A DNA stretch of 64,000 nucleotides, taken from the NCBI RefSeq assembly GCF_020711235.1, contig NZ_JAJFAV010000014.1, positions 1-64,000 on the forward strand, in the 5' to 3' direction. This stretch comes from Hymenobacter sp. 15J16-1T3B (GTDB taxonomy: Bacteria; Bacteroidota; Bacteroidia; Cytophagales; Hymenobacteraceae). The position numbers and the translations under genes are program-made. Positions 16,815-25,497 of this stretch are shown here, one piece after another (position 1 is the first letter of the stretch; every line of letters starts with the position of its first letter). The notes below the pieces were generated by a model that saw only the letters and a program-made list of their open reading frames with translations, did no database searches and was not told the DNA's origin.

Positions 16815-16830
16815 TCACATCATTATGTGA
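16815..16830. promoter_or_regulatory. 16-bp dyad, possible operator
   Basis: tcacat-catt-atgtga is a perfect 6-bp inverted repeat in the divergent region between the mscS-type gene and the cupin gene, 24 bp upstream of the cupin -7 box. The binding protein is unknown. Confidence 0.4.
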
Positions 16831-16853
16831 ATCAGCAGGCTAGCCGCCGGCGC

Positions 16854-16861
16854 TACCTTTG
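16854..16861 (+). promoter_or_regulatory. -7 box of the cupin gene promoter
   Basis: Perfect TACCTTTG (Bacteroidota -7 element) about 112 bp before the cupin start. No clean TTG box at -33. Confidence 0.45.
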
Positions 16862-16973
16862 TGCCGAACCCGGCGGGCCACCCGGCCGCGCCGCGTTTTG
16901 CCCCCTCTACCGCTTGTGTGTCGTCTTGCCGTGCCGGGCTGCGTGCCGCCGCGGCCCTCATCTTTCTTGCCCA

Positions 16974-17555
16974 ATGGCTTACCAGGGACAAACTATCGAA
17001 AACCCCTTTACGGGGCAAAGCCTGCATTTTTTGACCACGGCCCGGCAAACCGGCGGCGCTGCGTTGGTGCTGCAGTCGAGCTGGCGCGGGCGCGGCGCCG
17101 AGCCGCCGGCCCACTGCCACCCCGCTCAGGAAGAGCTGTTTGAGGTGTTGCAGGGCCAGCTCACGGTGCGCCTCGACGGGGAGCTGCGCCGCCTGCGCGC
17201 CGGCGACCAACTGCGCATCGGCCCCGGGCAGGTGCACTCGATGTGGAACGAGGAAGCGGAGCGCGCCACCGCCCGCTGGGTTACCCGCCCCGCCCTGCGC
17301 ACCGAGGAGTTGCTCGAAACCACGTTTTCGTTGGCGCAGGCCGGCCTGGTCGGCGCCAGCGGGGCGCCGGGGCTGCTGCAGGCTTCGGTGCTGCTGCCCG
17401 CCTACGACCGGGAATTTCGCCTGGCCCGCCCGCCGCGCTGGGTGCAGCGCCTGGTGTTCGGCCTGCTGCGGCCGGTGGCCCGCCTCATCGGGCTGAAAGC
17501 CACGTACAGCACCGGCCCGGCGCTGCCCGAAGCCGTGGCGGCCGCGGGCGCGTAG
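16974..17555 (+). CDS. cupin domain protein
   Basis: 193 residues. A single conserved cupin barrel: motif 1 is PAHCHPAQEELFEVLQGQL (two His and a Glu as metal ligands) and motif 2 is LRIGPGQVHSMWNEEA with the third His. After the barrel (about 115-193) there is an extension with an amphipathic, nearly membrane-like stretch (VQRLVFGLLRPVARLIGL). Cupins of this type may be sugar- or small-molecule-binding or metal enzymes; the reaction is unknown. ATG 16974 chosen. It is convergent with pncA. Confidence 0.8.
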   Translation: MAYQGQTIENPFTGQSLHFLTTARQTGGAALVLQSSWRGRGAEPPAHCHPAQEELFEVLQGQLTVRLDGELRRLRAGDQLRIGPGQVHSMWNEEAERATARWVTRPALRTEELLETTFSLAQAGLVGASGAPGLLQASVLLPAYDREFRLARPPRWVQRLVFGLLRPVARLIGLKATYSTGPALPEAVAAAGA

Positions 17556-17621
17556 GCGCAGCAGGACCCCGTGGCTCAGGTTGTAGCGCCCAAAATCAAC
17601 GGAATGCGGGCCTGGCGCGGG

Positions 17622-18233
17622 CTACCCCAGCACGTGCTGGCTCTGGATGACGCGCCCGCCCAGCTCGTGCAGCTCGACTTTGGCCTGCTCGAAACCGTCG
17701 GGCGAAATGGCGCGGGTGGCGTCTTCGATCAGGAAGGTGCTGAAGCCCTGGCCGCGGGCATCCTTAGCGGAAAAAAACACGCAGTAATCGGCGGCGAGGC
17801 CGGCCAGGTATACCTCCGTCACGCCGCGGCCGCGCAGGTAGTCGGCCAAGCCAGTGCTGCGGCGGTGGCCGTTGTCGAAAAAGCCGCTGTAGCTGTCGAT
17901 TTCGCGGGCCATGCCCTTGCGGAAGATGGCCTCGATGCGGTGCTGGTCGAGGGCGGGGTGCAGCTCGGCGCCGGCCGTGCCCTGCACGCAGTGGTCGGGC
18001 CAGAGCACCTGGGCCAGGCCGTAGAGCTCGATGCGGTCGAAGGGCTGCTTGCCGGGGTGGCTGCTGGCGAAGCTCAGGTGCCCGGCCGGGTGCCAGTCCT
18101 GGGTAGCCACCACCAGGTCGAAGTGCGGTTGCAGGCGGTTGACGAGCGGGATGATGTCGGCCCCACCGGGCACCGCCAGGGCGCCGCCGGGCACGAAATC
18201 GTTCTGAATATCAATCAGTAGCAGAGCTTTCAT
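17622..18233 (-). CDS. pncA: nicotinamidase
   Basis: 203 residues. Hydrolyses nicotinamide to nicotinate in the NAD salvage pathway. The family motifs are complete: LIDIQNDFVPGGAL with the catalytic Asp at about 8, the metal site DWHPAGHLSFASSH (Asp/His/His), the catalytic Lys in FRKGM, and the nucleophile Cys in GLAADYCVFFSAKDA. The ATG complementary to 18231-18233 is used. Confidence 0.95.
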   Translation of the reverse strand: MKALLLIDIQNDFVPGGALAVPGGADIIPLVNRLQPHFDLVVATQDWHPAGHLSFASSHPGKQPFDRIELYGLAQVLWPDHCVQGTAGAELHPALDQHRIEAIFRKGMAREIDSYSGFFDNGHRRSTGLADYLRGRGVTEVYLAGLAADYCVFFSAKDARGQGFSTFLIEDATRAISPDGFEQAKVELHELGGRVIQSQHVLG

Positions 18234-18336
18234 GGGGAGTCGGGTGAAGTAAATAGCACTAGGGCCGGGCAGGCCAGCGCGGCCGGGCGAAAGTACGCGG
18301 CCCGGAGCAAACCGAATCGGTCGGGGAAACACCGCG

Positions 18337-18858
18337 CTAGGCGTTTTCGCCGAAGGGAAACGTGCGCAGCAGCTCCCAGGGGCCGCCGCGGTAGGCCCAC
18401 AGCTGCAGGCCGGTGCCGGTGGCCGCGAAGGGTTGAAATGTAGCCGTCAGCTCGGCCAGCAGGTGGCGCGCCTGCTCGGGCGTCACTTTGTTTTGCACCG
18501 TCACGTGCGGGCGCCGGCGCTGCTGGTCCTGGGGCGTGAGCTGGGCCTGCCAGTGCGTCTGCAGCTCGCGGTGCAGGGCCTCGGTGGGCGGGCTGAAGAG
18601 GGTATAGGCCACGCCCCGGCCCAGGGACTGCAGCCCCGACACGTGCAGCTCGATGGGCGCCTGCGTGCGGCAGCGCACGGCCAAGTAGGCTTCGATGTTG
18701 TCCAGCTCGGCGCCGGACAAGTGGTGAAACAGCGTGAGGTGGGCCGCCAGGTAGTTGCGCGCGGGCGGGAAGTGCCGCTGGCGCAGCGCGTCGAAAAAGG
18801 CTTGGGCTTCGGCGTCGAGCTGCAGGGTCAGGATCAGCGGGGCATCAAGGGACGGCAT
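18337..18858 (-). CDS. 2'-5' RNA ligase family (2H phosphoesterase) protein
   Basis: 173 residues. Two HxT signature motifs (AAHLTLFHH at about 40 and RPHVTVQNK at about 117) define the 2H phosphoesterase superfamily, which acts on cyclic 2',3'-phosphate or related RNA ends. The cellular substrate is unknown. It is divergent from the MutS-like gene, whose start is 134 bp away, and 103 bp upstream of pncA on the same strand. Confidence 0.85.
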   Translation of the reverse strand: MPSLDAPLILTLQLDAEAQAFFDALRQRHFPPARNYLAAHLTLFHHLSGAELDNIEAYLAVRCRTQAPIELHVSGLQSLGRGVAYTLFSPPTEALHRELQTHWQAQLTPQDQQRRRPHVTVQNKVTPEQARHLLAELTATFQPFAATGTGLQLWAYRGGPWELLRTFPFGENA

Positions 18859-18991
18859 AGGCGGCGGAACTTGGGGGCGAAGGGTGGCCCTTGCCTATGC
18901 CTACCCGGCCGCGGCCCGGAATGTTGCGCCGGCTGCGCCGTACCTTGGCCGCCCCGGGCCCGCAGCAGCGCGGGCGTATTCTTACCACGCT

Positions 18992-20614
18992 ATGCTCTTC
19001 GGCCGTCCGCAACCGTTCCGTACCACCCTGCGCGCCGCTTGGGGGCAGCCCAAAGCCGGGCACCGCAACTTCGCCCTCATTGCCCGCTACCACCGCATCG
19101 TGGCCGAAGCGGAGCCGGCTGCTCCGCCGCTCGACGAGGCCACCTGGCAGGATTTGAATTTGGACGAGGTCTTCACCGCCCTCGACCACACCCAGAGCCG
19201 CGTGGGCCAGCAGGTGCTCTACCACCGCCTGCGCACGCCGCGGCAGGAAGCGGCCGAAGTAGCCGGCTTCCAGGCCAGCGTTGCGGCCCTGGCCGCCGAC
19301 GCCCCGGCCCGGGAGGCGGCCCAGCTGGCCCTGCACCGCCTCGCCCACTACGACGCCTACCACCTGGCCGACCTCTTCGCGCCCGCGCCGCCGGTGGTGC
19401 CCGGCTGGACGCGCGCCGCGCCCTGGCTGGCGCTGGTTTCGGCCGGCTTGCTGCTGGCCAGCGCGGTGGAGCCGGCGTTGTTGTTCGGGGTCGGGTTGGT
19501 CTTTATCGTCAACCTGCTGCTGCACTACCGCGGGCAGTACACCATCAACGCCCAGCTCAAGTCGCTGGAGCAGCTCGGCAACCTGTACCGGGCCGGCCGG
19601 GCGCTGGCCGCCGTGGCCCTGCCCGGGCTGGATGCCGCCGCGCTGCGCACCGATCTGGCCGCGCTCCGGCCGCTGGTCGGGCGGCTCGGCTTCGTGGCGC
19701 AGTGGAGCCAGGTGCCGACGGTTGAGCTGCTGATGCCCGTGTGGCTGTTGGGCCAGTACGTCAAAATTACCTTCCTGCTCGATTTGCTTTTGTTTCGGCG
19801 CAACGCGGCGGTGTTGCAGGCCCGCAAGGCCCCGCTGCGACGCCTCTACGAGGCCCTGGGCTACGTCGACAGCGCCCTGGCCGTGGCCTCCTGGCAGCAG
19901 ACCGTGCCCTACCACTGCGCGCCCGACTTCGGGGCCCGGCCGCAGCAATTGGAGCTGCGCGAAGTGTACCACCCGCTGGTGCCCGGCTGCGTGCCCAACA
20001 GCCTCGCCGTGGACGGCCGCAGCGTGCTGCTGACGGGCTCGAATATGTCGGGCAAAACCACCTTCATGCGCACCGTGGGCGTGAATGTGGTGCTGGCCCA
20101 GGCCGTGGGCTGCAGCCTGGCCCGGGCCTACCGGGCGCCCTTGCTGCGGGTGCGCAGCAGCATAGCCGTGGCCGACAGCCTCACCGAAGGCAAAAGCTAC
20201 TACTACCAAGAAGTGGAGGCCGTGCGCGCCCTGGTGCAGGCCGCCGACGCGCCCGGGCAGCTGTTTATCCTCGACGAACTGTTCAAGGGCACCAACACCG
20301 TGGAGCGCATTGCCGTGGCCTACGCCGTGCTCCAGCATCTAGGCCGCCACGCCACCGTGCTGGCCGCCACCCACGACGGGGAGCTGGCCCCGCTCTTGCG
20401 CAGCCGCTACGACCTCTACCACTTCACCGAAGCCGTAGCCGCCCACGACCTGGTCTTTGACTTCAAGCTCAAGCCCGGCCCGCTCACCACCCGCAACGCC
20501 ATCCGGGTGCTGGCCCTGGCCGGCTACCCGCCCGACGTGGTGGCCGCCGCCCAGGCTACTGCCGCCCGCCTCGACCAACAGCAGGCTGCCCGGCCGCCGC
20601 TGACGCCAGCGTAA
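18992..20614 (+). CDS. MutS-like membrane-associated ATPase
   Basis: 540 residues. The C-terminal half is a MutS-type ABC ATPase: Walker A LTGSNMSGKTTFMRT (Lys355), a MutS-style SLTEGKSYYYQEVEAV, Walker B LFILDELFKGTNTVER and an H-loop ATHDGEL. The N-terminal half has the MutS core/lever helices (DLNLDEVFTALDHTQSRVGQQVLYHRLRTP) but no mismatch-recognition domain I (no Phe-x-Glu). Two hydrophobic segments at about 143-178 (WLALVSAGLLLASAVEPALL, FGVGLVFIVNLLL) predict membrane attachment. This domain plan occurs in Bacteroidota proteins often annotated as mismatch repair, but without domain I a repair role is doubtful. ATG 18992 chosen. Confidence 0.88.
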   Translation: MLFGRPQPFRTTLRAAWGQPKAGHRNFALIARYHRIVAEAEPAAPPLDEATWQDLNLDEVFTALDHTQSRVGQQVLYHRLRTPRQEAAEVAGFQASVAALAADAPAREAAQLALHRLAHYDAYHLADLFAPAPPVVPGWTRAAPWLALVSAGLLLASAVEPALLFGVGLVFIVNLLLHYRGQYTINAQLKSLEQLGNLYRAGRALAAVALPGLDAAALRTDLAALRPLVGRLGFVAQWSQVPTVELLMPVWLLGQYVKITFLLDLLLFRRNAAVLQARKAPLRRLYEALGYVDSALAVASWQQTVPYHCAPDFGARPQQLELREVYHPLVPGCVPNSLAVDGRSVLLTGSNMSGKTTFMRTVGVNVVLAQAVGCSLARAYRAPLLRVRSSIAVADSLTEGKSYYYQEVEAVRALVQAADAPGQLFILDELFKGTNTVERIAVAYAVLQHLGRHATVLAATHDGELAPLLRSRYDLYHFTEAVAAHDLVFDFKLKPGPLTTRNAIRVLALAGYPPDVVAAAQATAARLDQQQAARPPLTPA

Positions 20615-20618
20615 GGCG

Positions 20619-21506
20619 CTATTTGTTTTGGGGAGCTTCGTTGAGGACTTCCGCCAGCAGCTGCCAGCCGCCCGGGCCGTGCTGCCAGAGGTGCACGTAG
20701 CTGCCGCGGGCCGCCGCGCCGCCGCTGGTCTGAAAAGTGCCGTAGGTGTAGGCCAGCTCGCCCGAACGGGCCACCCGACCCCCGGCCGGCTGCAGCTGCC
20801 GCGGCGCCTCGGTGCCAAGCTGCTGCTGGATGGCCGCCGGCGTGAGCAGGGGCAATACGTTTTCGCGCAGCAGGCGGGCCTGCGGGTGCAGCCGCGCGGC
20901 GTAGGCGGCGGCCAGGCCCTGCGCGGCCACCGCAGCGGTCAGCTGCTCGTCGAGCTGGGCGGGGCGGGTGAGCACGGCCGCGCTGCCGCGCTTGGGCGCC
21001 TGCCCGGCGGCGGGGTAGAGCAGCGTGGCGGGCGGCTCGGGGCTGCCGACGGGGGCGGGGTGGCTGATGCCGTTGTCGAGCAGCCAGCGGTAGCGGCCGT
21101 CGGGCTGCCGGGCCCAGATGGTGAAAAACTGCCCGTAGGCCACGCGCTGGCCATCTGGCTGGGTGAGAAACCAAGGGCCGGTGCTGTAGCCCAACTCGCC
21201 CGAGGCGGCGGCGCCGGCGCAGGCCGGGCCCCAGTGCAGGGTTGGGTCGGTGGGGGTGGGGGCGGGGCGGCCGCCCCACACGCCGCGGGCCAGGGCGGGC
21301 TCGGCGCGGCTAAACACCACCGCCGAATCGGTCATGAAAGCCAGGAAAGCGGGCTTGGTACCCTCGGCCAGGGCCTGGGCGGCAAAAGCTCGCTCAGCGG
21401 CCACCACGGCCTTGGTCGCGGGCGACTGGGCCCGGGCGGAGGCGGCGGTAAGTCCGAAGGCGAGGAGGCCGACCAGCGTGCGGCGGGAAGCGGAGACGTG
21501 AAGCAT
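20619..21506 (-). CDS. exported protein with two SnoaL/DUF4440-like domains
   Basis: 295 residues with signal peptide (LVGLLAFGLTAASARAQ). Two cystatin-like alpha+beta repeats are visible: residues about 30-150 (VVAAERAFAAQALAEGTKPAFLAF...RYRWLLDNGISHP) and about 180-295 (LDEQLTAAVAAQGLAAAYAARLHPQARLLRENVLP...YVHLWQHGPGGWQLLAEVLNE). These resemble the DUF4440/ketosteroid-isomerase-like fold used for small-molecule binding. No catalytic residues can be assigned. The ATG complementary to 21504-21506 starts the signal peptide. The stop lies 4 bp from that of the convergent MutS-like gene. Confidence 0.72.
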   Translation of the reverse strand: MLHVSASRRTLVGLLAFGLTAASARAQSPATKAVVAAERAFAAQALAEGTKPAFLAFMTDSAVVFSRAEPALARGVWGGRPAPTPTDPTLHWGPACAGAAASGELGYSTGPWFLTQPDGQRVAYGQFFTIWARQPDGRYRWLLDNGISHPAPVGSPEPPATLLYPAAGQAPKRGSAAVLTRPAQLDEQLTAAVAAQGLAAAYAARLHPQARLLRENVLPLLTPAAIQQQLGTEAPRQLQPAGGRVARSGELAYTYGTFQTSGGAAARGSYVHLWQHGPGGWQLLAEVLNEAPQNK

Positions 21507-21680
21507 AGCGGGGAGGTAAGACACCGGCAAGCTGGGCCCGGAAAGCCCGCCGCGCAACAACATGATGATGTGAACCGACGCGGAAAAAGGGGCACCGTTG
21601 CGCGCTGATTTCACGCTGAAATACTTGGTTTTAGCTGGTTTTGCGGGACCTTCCCCGGCCCGCTGGGTGTTGTGCTACAG

Positions 21681-22787
21681 ATGACCGACCCGCTGCTATT
21701 GCCCGTGCTCAATACGCCGGCCTTCCCGGCCGAAACCCCGCGTACCCACGCCGCCAAGCTCTGGCTGCCCAAGCGCGTGCTCTTCACCCCCGACGCCCTC
21801 GACGAGCCCTTCGGCCAGCAAATCCTGGCGCGCGTGACGGCCCACGACCTGGAAGTGGAAATCCTGAAAAGCAACCGCCTCACCGGCCTGCGCGGCGTGG
21901 ACGAGCGCGACACCTACCGCCGCGCCAAGAGCACCCTGGCCGTGGTGAAAGCCCCGCCGAGCGCCCTGCGCCTGCAGCCCACCCCGCCCTCGGCCGACTG
22001 GCAGATGAACCTGGCCGAAGGCTGCCCCGCCCATTGCCAGTACTGCTACCTGGCCGGCTCGCTCAGCGGCCCGCCGGTGGTCAAGGTCTTCGCCAACCTG
22101 CCCGCGCTGCTGCACAACACCGCTGCCTACGAGCAGCCCGGCCGCCTCACCTCCTTCGAAGTCAGCTGCTACACCGATGTGCTCGGGCTGGAGCACCTCA
22201 CCGGCAGCTTGGCCGAGTGCATCCGCCACTTCGGCGCACGGGAAGGCGCGCGGCTGCGCTTCGTGTCGAAGTACGACCACGTCGGCAGCCTGCTCGCGCT
22301 GCCCCACCACGGCCGTACGCGCGCCCGCATCAGCCTCAATGCCGAGCCGGTGGCCCGCCGCCTCGAAGCCGGCACGGCTTCCGTGGAAGCGCGGCTGCAG
22401 GCGCTGCGGCAGCTGGCCCTGCCGCGCGAGCGGGGTGGGGGCGGCTACCCCGTTGGCGTGGTGCTGGCGCCCATCATGCCCTTTCCCGGCTGGCGCGAGG
22501 AGTACGGCCGCCTGCTCGACCGCCTGCAGGCCACCCTGGACTTCGACTGCGACCTGACCGTAGAGCTGATCAGCCACCGCTTCACGCCCGGCTCCAAGGA
22601 GCAGCTACTTGAGTGGTACCCCAACACTTCCCTGGACCTGGACGAGGCCACCCGCGCCGTGAAGCGCAACAAGTTCGGCGGCCTCAAATACGTGTACCAG
22701 CCCGCCGACATGCGCGAATTGAAGGAGTTCTTCTACCAGCAGTGGCAGCGCCGCTTCCCGCAGGCGCCGGTGCTTTACTGGACCTAA
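21681..22787 (+). CDS. SPL family radical SAM protein (spore photoproduct lyase-like)
   Basis: 368 residues. The radical SAM cluster is Cys115, Cys119 and Cys122 in EGCPAHCQYCYLAG (C-x3-C-x2-C). The surrounding sequence (LEVEILKSNRLTGL, FEVSCYTDVLGLEHLTG, LRFVSKYDHVGSLL, LTVELISHRFTPGSKEQL, PNTSLDLDEATRAVKRNKFGGLKYVY) is that of the spore photoproduct lyase family found also in non-sporulating bacteria. The classical enzyme reverses spore photoproduct thymine dimers; here, in a non-spore former, the role is probably repair of UV lesions or another radical reaction (inference). ATG 21681 is preferred to the GTG at 21672. Confidence 0.88.
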   Translation: MTDPLLLPVLNTPAFPAETPRTHAAKLWLPKRVLFTPDALDEPFGQQILARVTAHDLEVEILKSNRLTGLRGVDERDTYRRAKSTLAVVKAPPSALRLQPTPPSADWQMNLAEGCPAHCQYCYLAGSLSGPPVVKVFANLPALLHNTAAYEQPGRLTSFEVSCYTDVLGLEHLTGSLAECIRHFGAREGARLRFVSKYDHVGSLLALPHHGRTRARISLNAEPVARRLEAGTASVEARLQALRQLALPRERGGGGYPVGVVLAPIMPFPGWREEYGRLLDRLQATLDFDCDLTVELISHRFTPGSKEQLLEWYPNTSLDLDEATRAVKRNKFGGLKYVYQPADMRELKEFFYQQWQRRFPQAPVLYWT

Positions 22788-22792
22788 CACCG

Positions 22793-22819
22793 AAAGCCAC
22801 CCCGGCGGGGTGGCTTTTT
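22793..22819 (+). terminator. Rho-independent terminator after the SPL gene
   Basis: A perfect 11-bp stem aaagccacccc / ggggtggcttt, loop ggc, followed by TTC; T-run of five in total. Confidence 0.9.
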
Positions 22820-22837
22820 CGTTACTTGGCCCCGATC

Positions 22838-23290
22838 ATGCAAGCCATTATTTTCTGCGGTATCCAGGCCACCGGCAAGTCCACCTTTTACAAAGAGCGG
22901 CTGTTCAATTCTCACATCCGTATCAGCTTGGATTTGCTTCGGACCCGTAACCGCGAGCAGCGCCTGCTCGCGCTTTGCCTCGACACCCAGGCCCGTTTCG
23001 CCGTCGACAACACCAACCCCACGGCGGCCGAGCGGGCGCGCTACATCGAACCGGCCAAGGCGGCGGGCTACGAAATTGTGGGCTATTACTTTCAGTCGGT
23101 GCCCCGCGAGGCGCTGCTGCGCAACGCGCAGCGGCCGGCAGCCGAGCAAGTGCCCGCGGTGGGCATTTTCGGGGCGGCCGGGCGGCTAGAGCGGCCCCAC
23201 CTGGCCGAGGGCTTCGACGCGCTCTACTACGTGCGCATCGGGCCGGAGGGCAGCTTCGTGGTGGAGCCTTGGCAGGCCGAGCCCCGGTAG
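22838..23290 (+). CDS. P-loop NTPase, polynucleotide-kinase-like
   Basis: 150 residues. Begins with strand/P-loop IIFCGIQATGKSTFYKERLF (Walker A GIQATGKS at about 8-15), then ISLDLLRTRNREQ and the conserved VDNTNPTAAERARYIEPAKAAGYEIVGYYF, which is typical of the AAA_33/Pnk-kinase-like group. These small kinases phosphorylate nucleic acid ends, nucleosides or other small molecules; the substrate is unknown. It sits 18 bp after the terminator of the SPL gene, so it has its own promoter or relies on read-through. Confidence 0.82.
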   Translation: MQAIIFCGIQATGKSTFYKERLFNSHIRISLDLLRTRNREQRLLALCLDTQARFAVDNTNPTAAERARYIEPAKAAGYEIVGYYFQSVPREALLRNAQRPAAEQVPAVGIFGAAGRLERPHLAEGFDALYYVRIGPEGSFVVEPWQAEPR

Positions 23291-23323
23291 CGGCCGCTAC
23301 GTGGCGGTCCGCTATTTTGCGGT

Positions 23324-23776
23324 ATGAAATCCGTCGTCGACAAACTGCAAATCAAGTCCGGTGCTGTGGTCGGCCTGCTGGGCCTGCCCGCCGACCTGCA
23401 ACCCGCCCTGGCCGAGCTCTGGGAGCGGGCCACCGTGGAAGCCGCCCTGGCCCCGACGGTACCGGTCACCACCGTGCTGGCCTTCGTCACCAAGCTGCCG
23501 GAGGTGGAGGAGCTGGCCGCTCAACTGGGACACGCCCCCGGCGACGCAGCCGTGTGGGTGGCCTATCCCAAGGGCACGTCGAAAAAGTACCGCTGCGAGT
23601 TCAACCGCGACAATGGCTGGGCCGCGCTGGGGCAGGCTGGCTTCGAGCCCGTAAGCCAGGTGGCCATCGACGAGGATTGGTCGGCGCTGCGCTTCCGGCG
23701 GGTGGAGTTCATCAAGAGCATGACCCGCAAGGGCGCCATTTCGGCCGGTGGGCAAGCCCGAATTGCCCCGGAATAG
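23324..23776 (+). CDS. DUF3052-like small protein
   Basis: 150 residues. The pattern (opening KLQIKSGAVVGLLGLP, the middle strand TTVLAFVTKLPEVEEL, then VWVAYPKGTSKKYRCEFNRDNGW and VSQVAIDEDWSALRFRRVEFI) matches the DUF3052 family, a Rossmann-like domain of unknown function. The C-terminal basic tail (KSMTRKGAISAGGQARIAPE) is typical of Bacteroidota members. A TATTTTG box lies 8 bp before the ATG. Confidence 0.75.
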   Translation: MKSVVDKLQIKSGAVVGLLGLPADLQPALAELWERATVEAALAPTVPVTTVLAFVTKLPEVEELAAQLGHAPGDAAVWVAYPKGTSKKYRCEFNRDNGWAALGQAGFEPVSQVAIDEDWSALRFRRVEFIKSMTRKGAISAGGQARIAPE

Positions 23777-24113
23777 CGGCTCGATAAAAGCCAATTGCTT
23801 GAATAGCGGCGGAGCGGGTCTCGAACCCAAATGCTGGGCTTTTCAGCAAAAAGTGGTGCGCTGGACTGCGGACGGCACGCATCCGGCGCTGCGCACAGTG
23901 CCTTGCCTCTGCCGAAATCCCAGCTTCGGGGGCTACAATGCCCGGAAGACGGGTTGGGCGCAGGTGTTCGGGCAGGGAAGCAAGCCGCGCGTGCTTCGGG
24001 CGTTGGGCCCAGGCGTGCTAGCCAAGCCGGAGCCCTAGTGGCGCGGCTGCCGGTTAGTGCCGAGGCCGGCGGAGCGTGTATTTTCGGCCCACCAACCGCC
24101 CACTTGCCCCGCT
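23777..24113. other. 337-bp intergenic region before hutI
   Basis: No convincing gene. It contains a direct repeat of gaatagcggc at 23771-23780 (overlapping the preceding stop codon) and 23801-23810. After it, 23812-23828 read on the minus strand resembles a tRNA T-arm (GGGTTCGAGACCC), but a full tRNA cannot be folded. A TATTTTCG box at 24078-24085 could be the -7 element of hutI. Confidence 0.5.
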
Positions 24114-25379
24114 ATGCTCCAGCCGTATTCCCTGCTTTTCTGCCACGCCGCTCAAGTGCTCACCCTCGCCGGCGGCCCCACCGATAAGCCGCTCACCGGC
24201 GCCGCCCACGCCGACTGGCGGATCATCGAGCACGGCTACGTGGCCTGCCTGGGCGACACCATTGCCGCCGTCGGGCCGATGGACGAGCTGGACGCGGCCC
24301 GCATCGGGCCCGACACGCGGGTCGTCGATGCCTCGGGTCGGGTGCTGATGCCCGGGCTGGTGGAGTGCCACACCCACCTCGTGTTCGGCGGCAACCGCGC
24401 CGATGAATTTCAGCGCAAGCTGCAGGGCGAGTCGTACCTCGACATCCTGGCCTCGGGCGGCGGCATTCTGAGCACCGTGCGCAAAACCCGCGCGGCCGCC
24501 GAGGAGGAGCTGCTGCAGAGCGCTCTGCACCACCTCGACGGCTTCCGGCGCTACGGCATCACCACCCTGGAAGCCAAAAGCGGCTACGGCCTCGACGCCG
24601 AAACCGAGCTGCGCCTGCTGCGCGTGGCCCAGCAGGCCGGCGCCCAACAGCCCGTGCGGGTGGTGCCCACCTTCCTCGGCGCCCACGTGCCCGGTCCCGA
24701 GTACAAGGGCCGCCCCGCCGACTACCTCGCCATGCTGGCCGCCGACGTGCTGCCCCAACTGGACCCGGCCGCGGTGCCCTTCGTGGACATTTTCTGCGAG
24801 GAAGGCGCCTTTTCGGTCGACGATTCGCGGCACTACCTGCAGCGGGCGCGGGAGCTGGGCTTTGGACTGAAAATCCACGCCGAGCAGCTCCACGACCTCG
24901 GCGGCTGCCTGATGGCGGCCGAGCTGGGCGCCGTCAGCGTCGACCACTGCGACTACCTCACGCCCGAAGGCGCCGCCCAAGTGGCCGCGGCCTCGCAGGG
25001 CCGCACCGTGGCCGTGCTGCTGCCGCTGGTGCCCTTGTATCTGCGCCAGGAAAAGTACGCCCCCGGCCGGCAGTTCATCGAGGCGGGCCTACCCGTAGCA
25101 TTGAGCACTGACTTCAACCCCGGCTCCTGCCCGAGCAAAAACCTCTGGCTGGCCCTGCAGGTGGCCTGCCTGAAAATGGGCCTCACGCCCCGCGAGGCCC
25201 TGGCCGCCGTCACGCTGAACGCCGCCTGGGCCATCGGCCAGCAGGCGAACTGCGGCTCCCTGGCGCCCGGCAAGCGCGCCGACCTGCTTCTCCTGGGCGT
25301 GCCCGATTACCGGGAGCTGCCCTACTGGCTGGGCGAAAACCCCGTGGAGCAAGTCGTCATCGGCGGGCAGTTTGTGTAA
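24114..25379 (+). CDS. hutI: imidazolonepropionase
   Basis: 421 residues. Amidohydrolase that opens 4-imidazolone-5-propanoate to N-formimino-glutamate in the histidine degradation pathway. Metal ligands and substrate residues are visible: PGLVECHTHLVFGGNRADEF (His-x-His), SGYGLDAETELRLLRV, the lysine/histidine segment LKIHAEQLHDLGG, and the Asp of LSTDFNPGSCPS, followed by GQQANCGSLAPGKRADLLLL. ATG 24114 is used. No other hut genes are in the window. It is followed by a bidirectional terminator. Confidence 0.95.
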   Translation: MLQPYSLLFCHAAQVLTLAGGPTDKPLTGAAHADWRIIEHGYVACLGDTIAAVGPMDELDAARIGPDTRVVDASGRVLMPGLVECHTHLVFGGNRADEFQRKLQGESYLDILASGGGILSTVRKTRAAAEEELLQSALHHLDGFRRYGITTLEAKSGYGLDAETELRLLRVAQQAGAQQPVRVVPTFLGAHVPGPEYKGRPADYLAMLAADVLPQLDPAAVPFVDIFCEEGAFSVDDSRHYLQRARELGFGLKIHAEQLHDLGGCLMAAELGAVSVDHCDYLTPEGAAQVAAASQGRTVAVLLPLVPLYLRQEKYAPGRQFIEAGLPVALSTDFNPGSCPSKNLWLALQVACLKMGLTPREALAAVTLNAAWAIGQQANCGSLAPGKRADLLLLGVPDYRELPYWLGENPVEQVVIGGQFV

Positions 25380-25416
25380 ACGCCCGCCGCGGGGCAGGAA
25401 AATCACTCGGTAATAA

Positions 25417-25445
25417 AAAGGCCGCCCGAAGCTCGGGCGGCCTTT
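25417..25445. terminator. bidirectional terminator between hutI and the lipoprotein gene
   Basis: A perfect 13-bp stem aaaggccgcccga / tcgggcggccttt with a 3-nt loop. It serves convergent genes: T residues follow on both strands. Confidence 0.92.
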
Positions 25446-25497
25446 CCGATAAGCACAATCATCTCGGATACAACGAGTCGGATAGAATAGGTAAAGG

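Noticed and set aside
23748-24038. A 96-codon plus-strand ORF between the DUF3052-like gene and hutI
   Set aside because: No plausible fold or start; it overlaps the end of the previous gene and has random composition.
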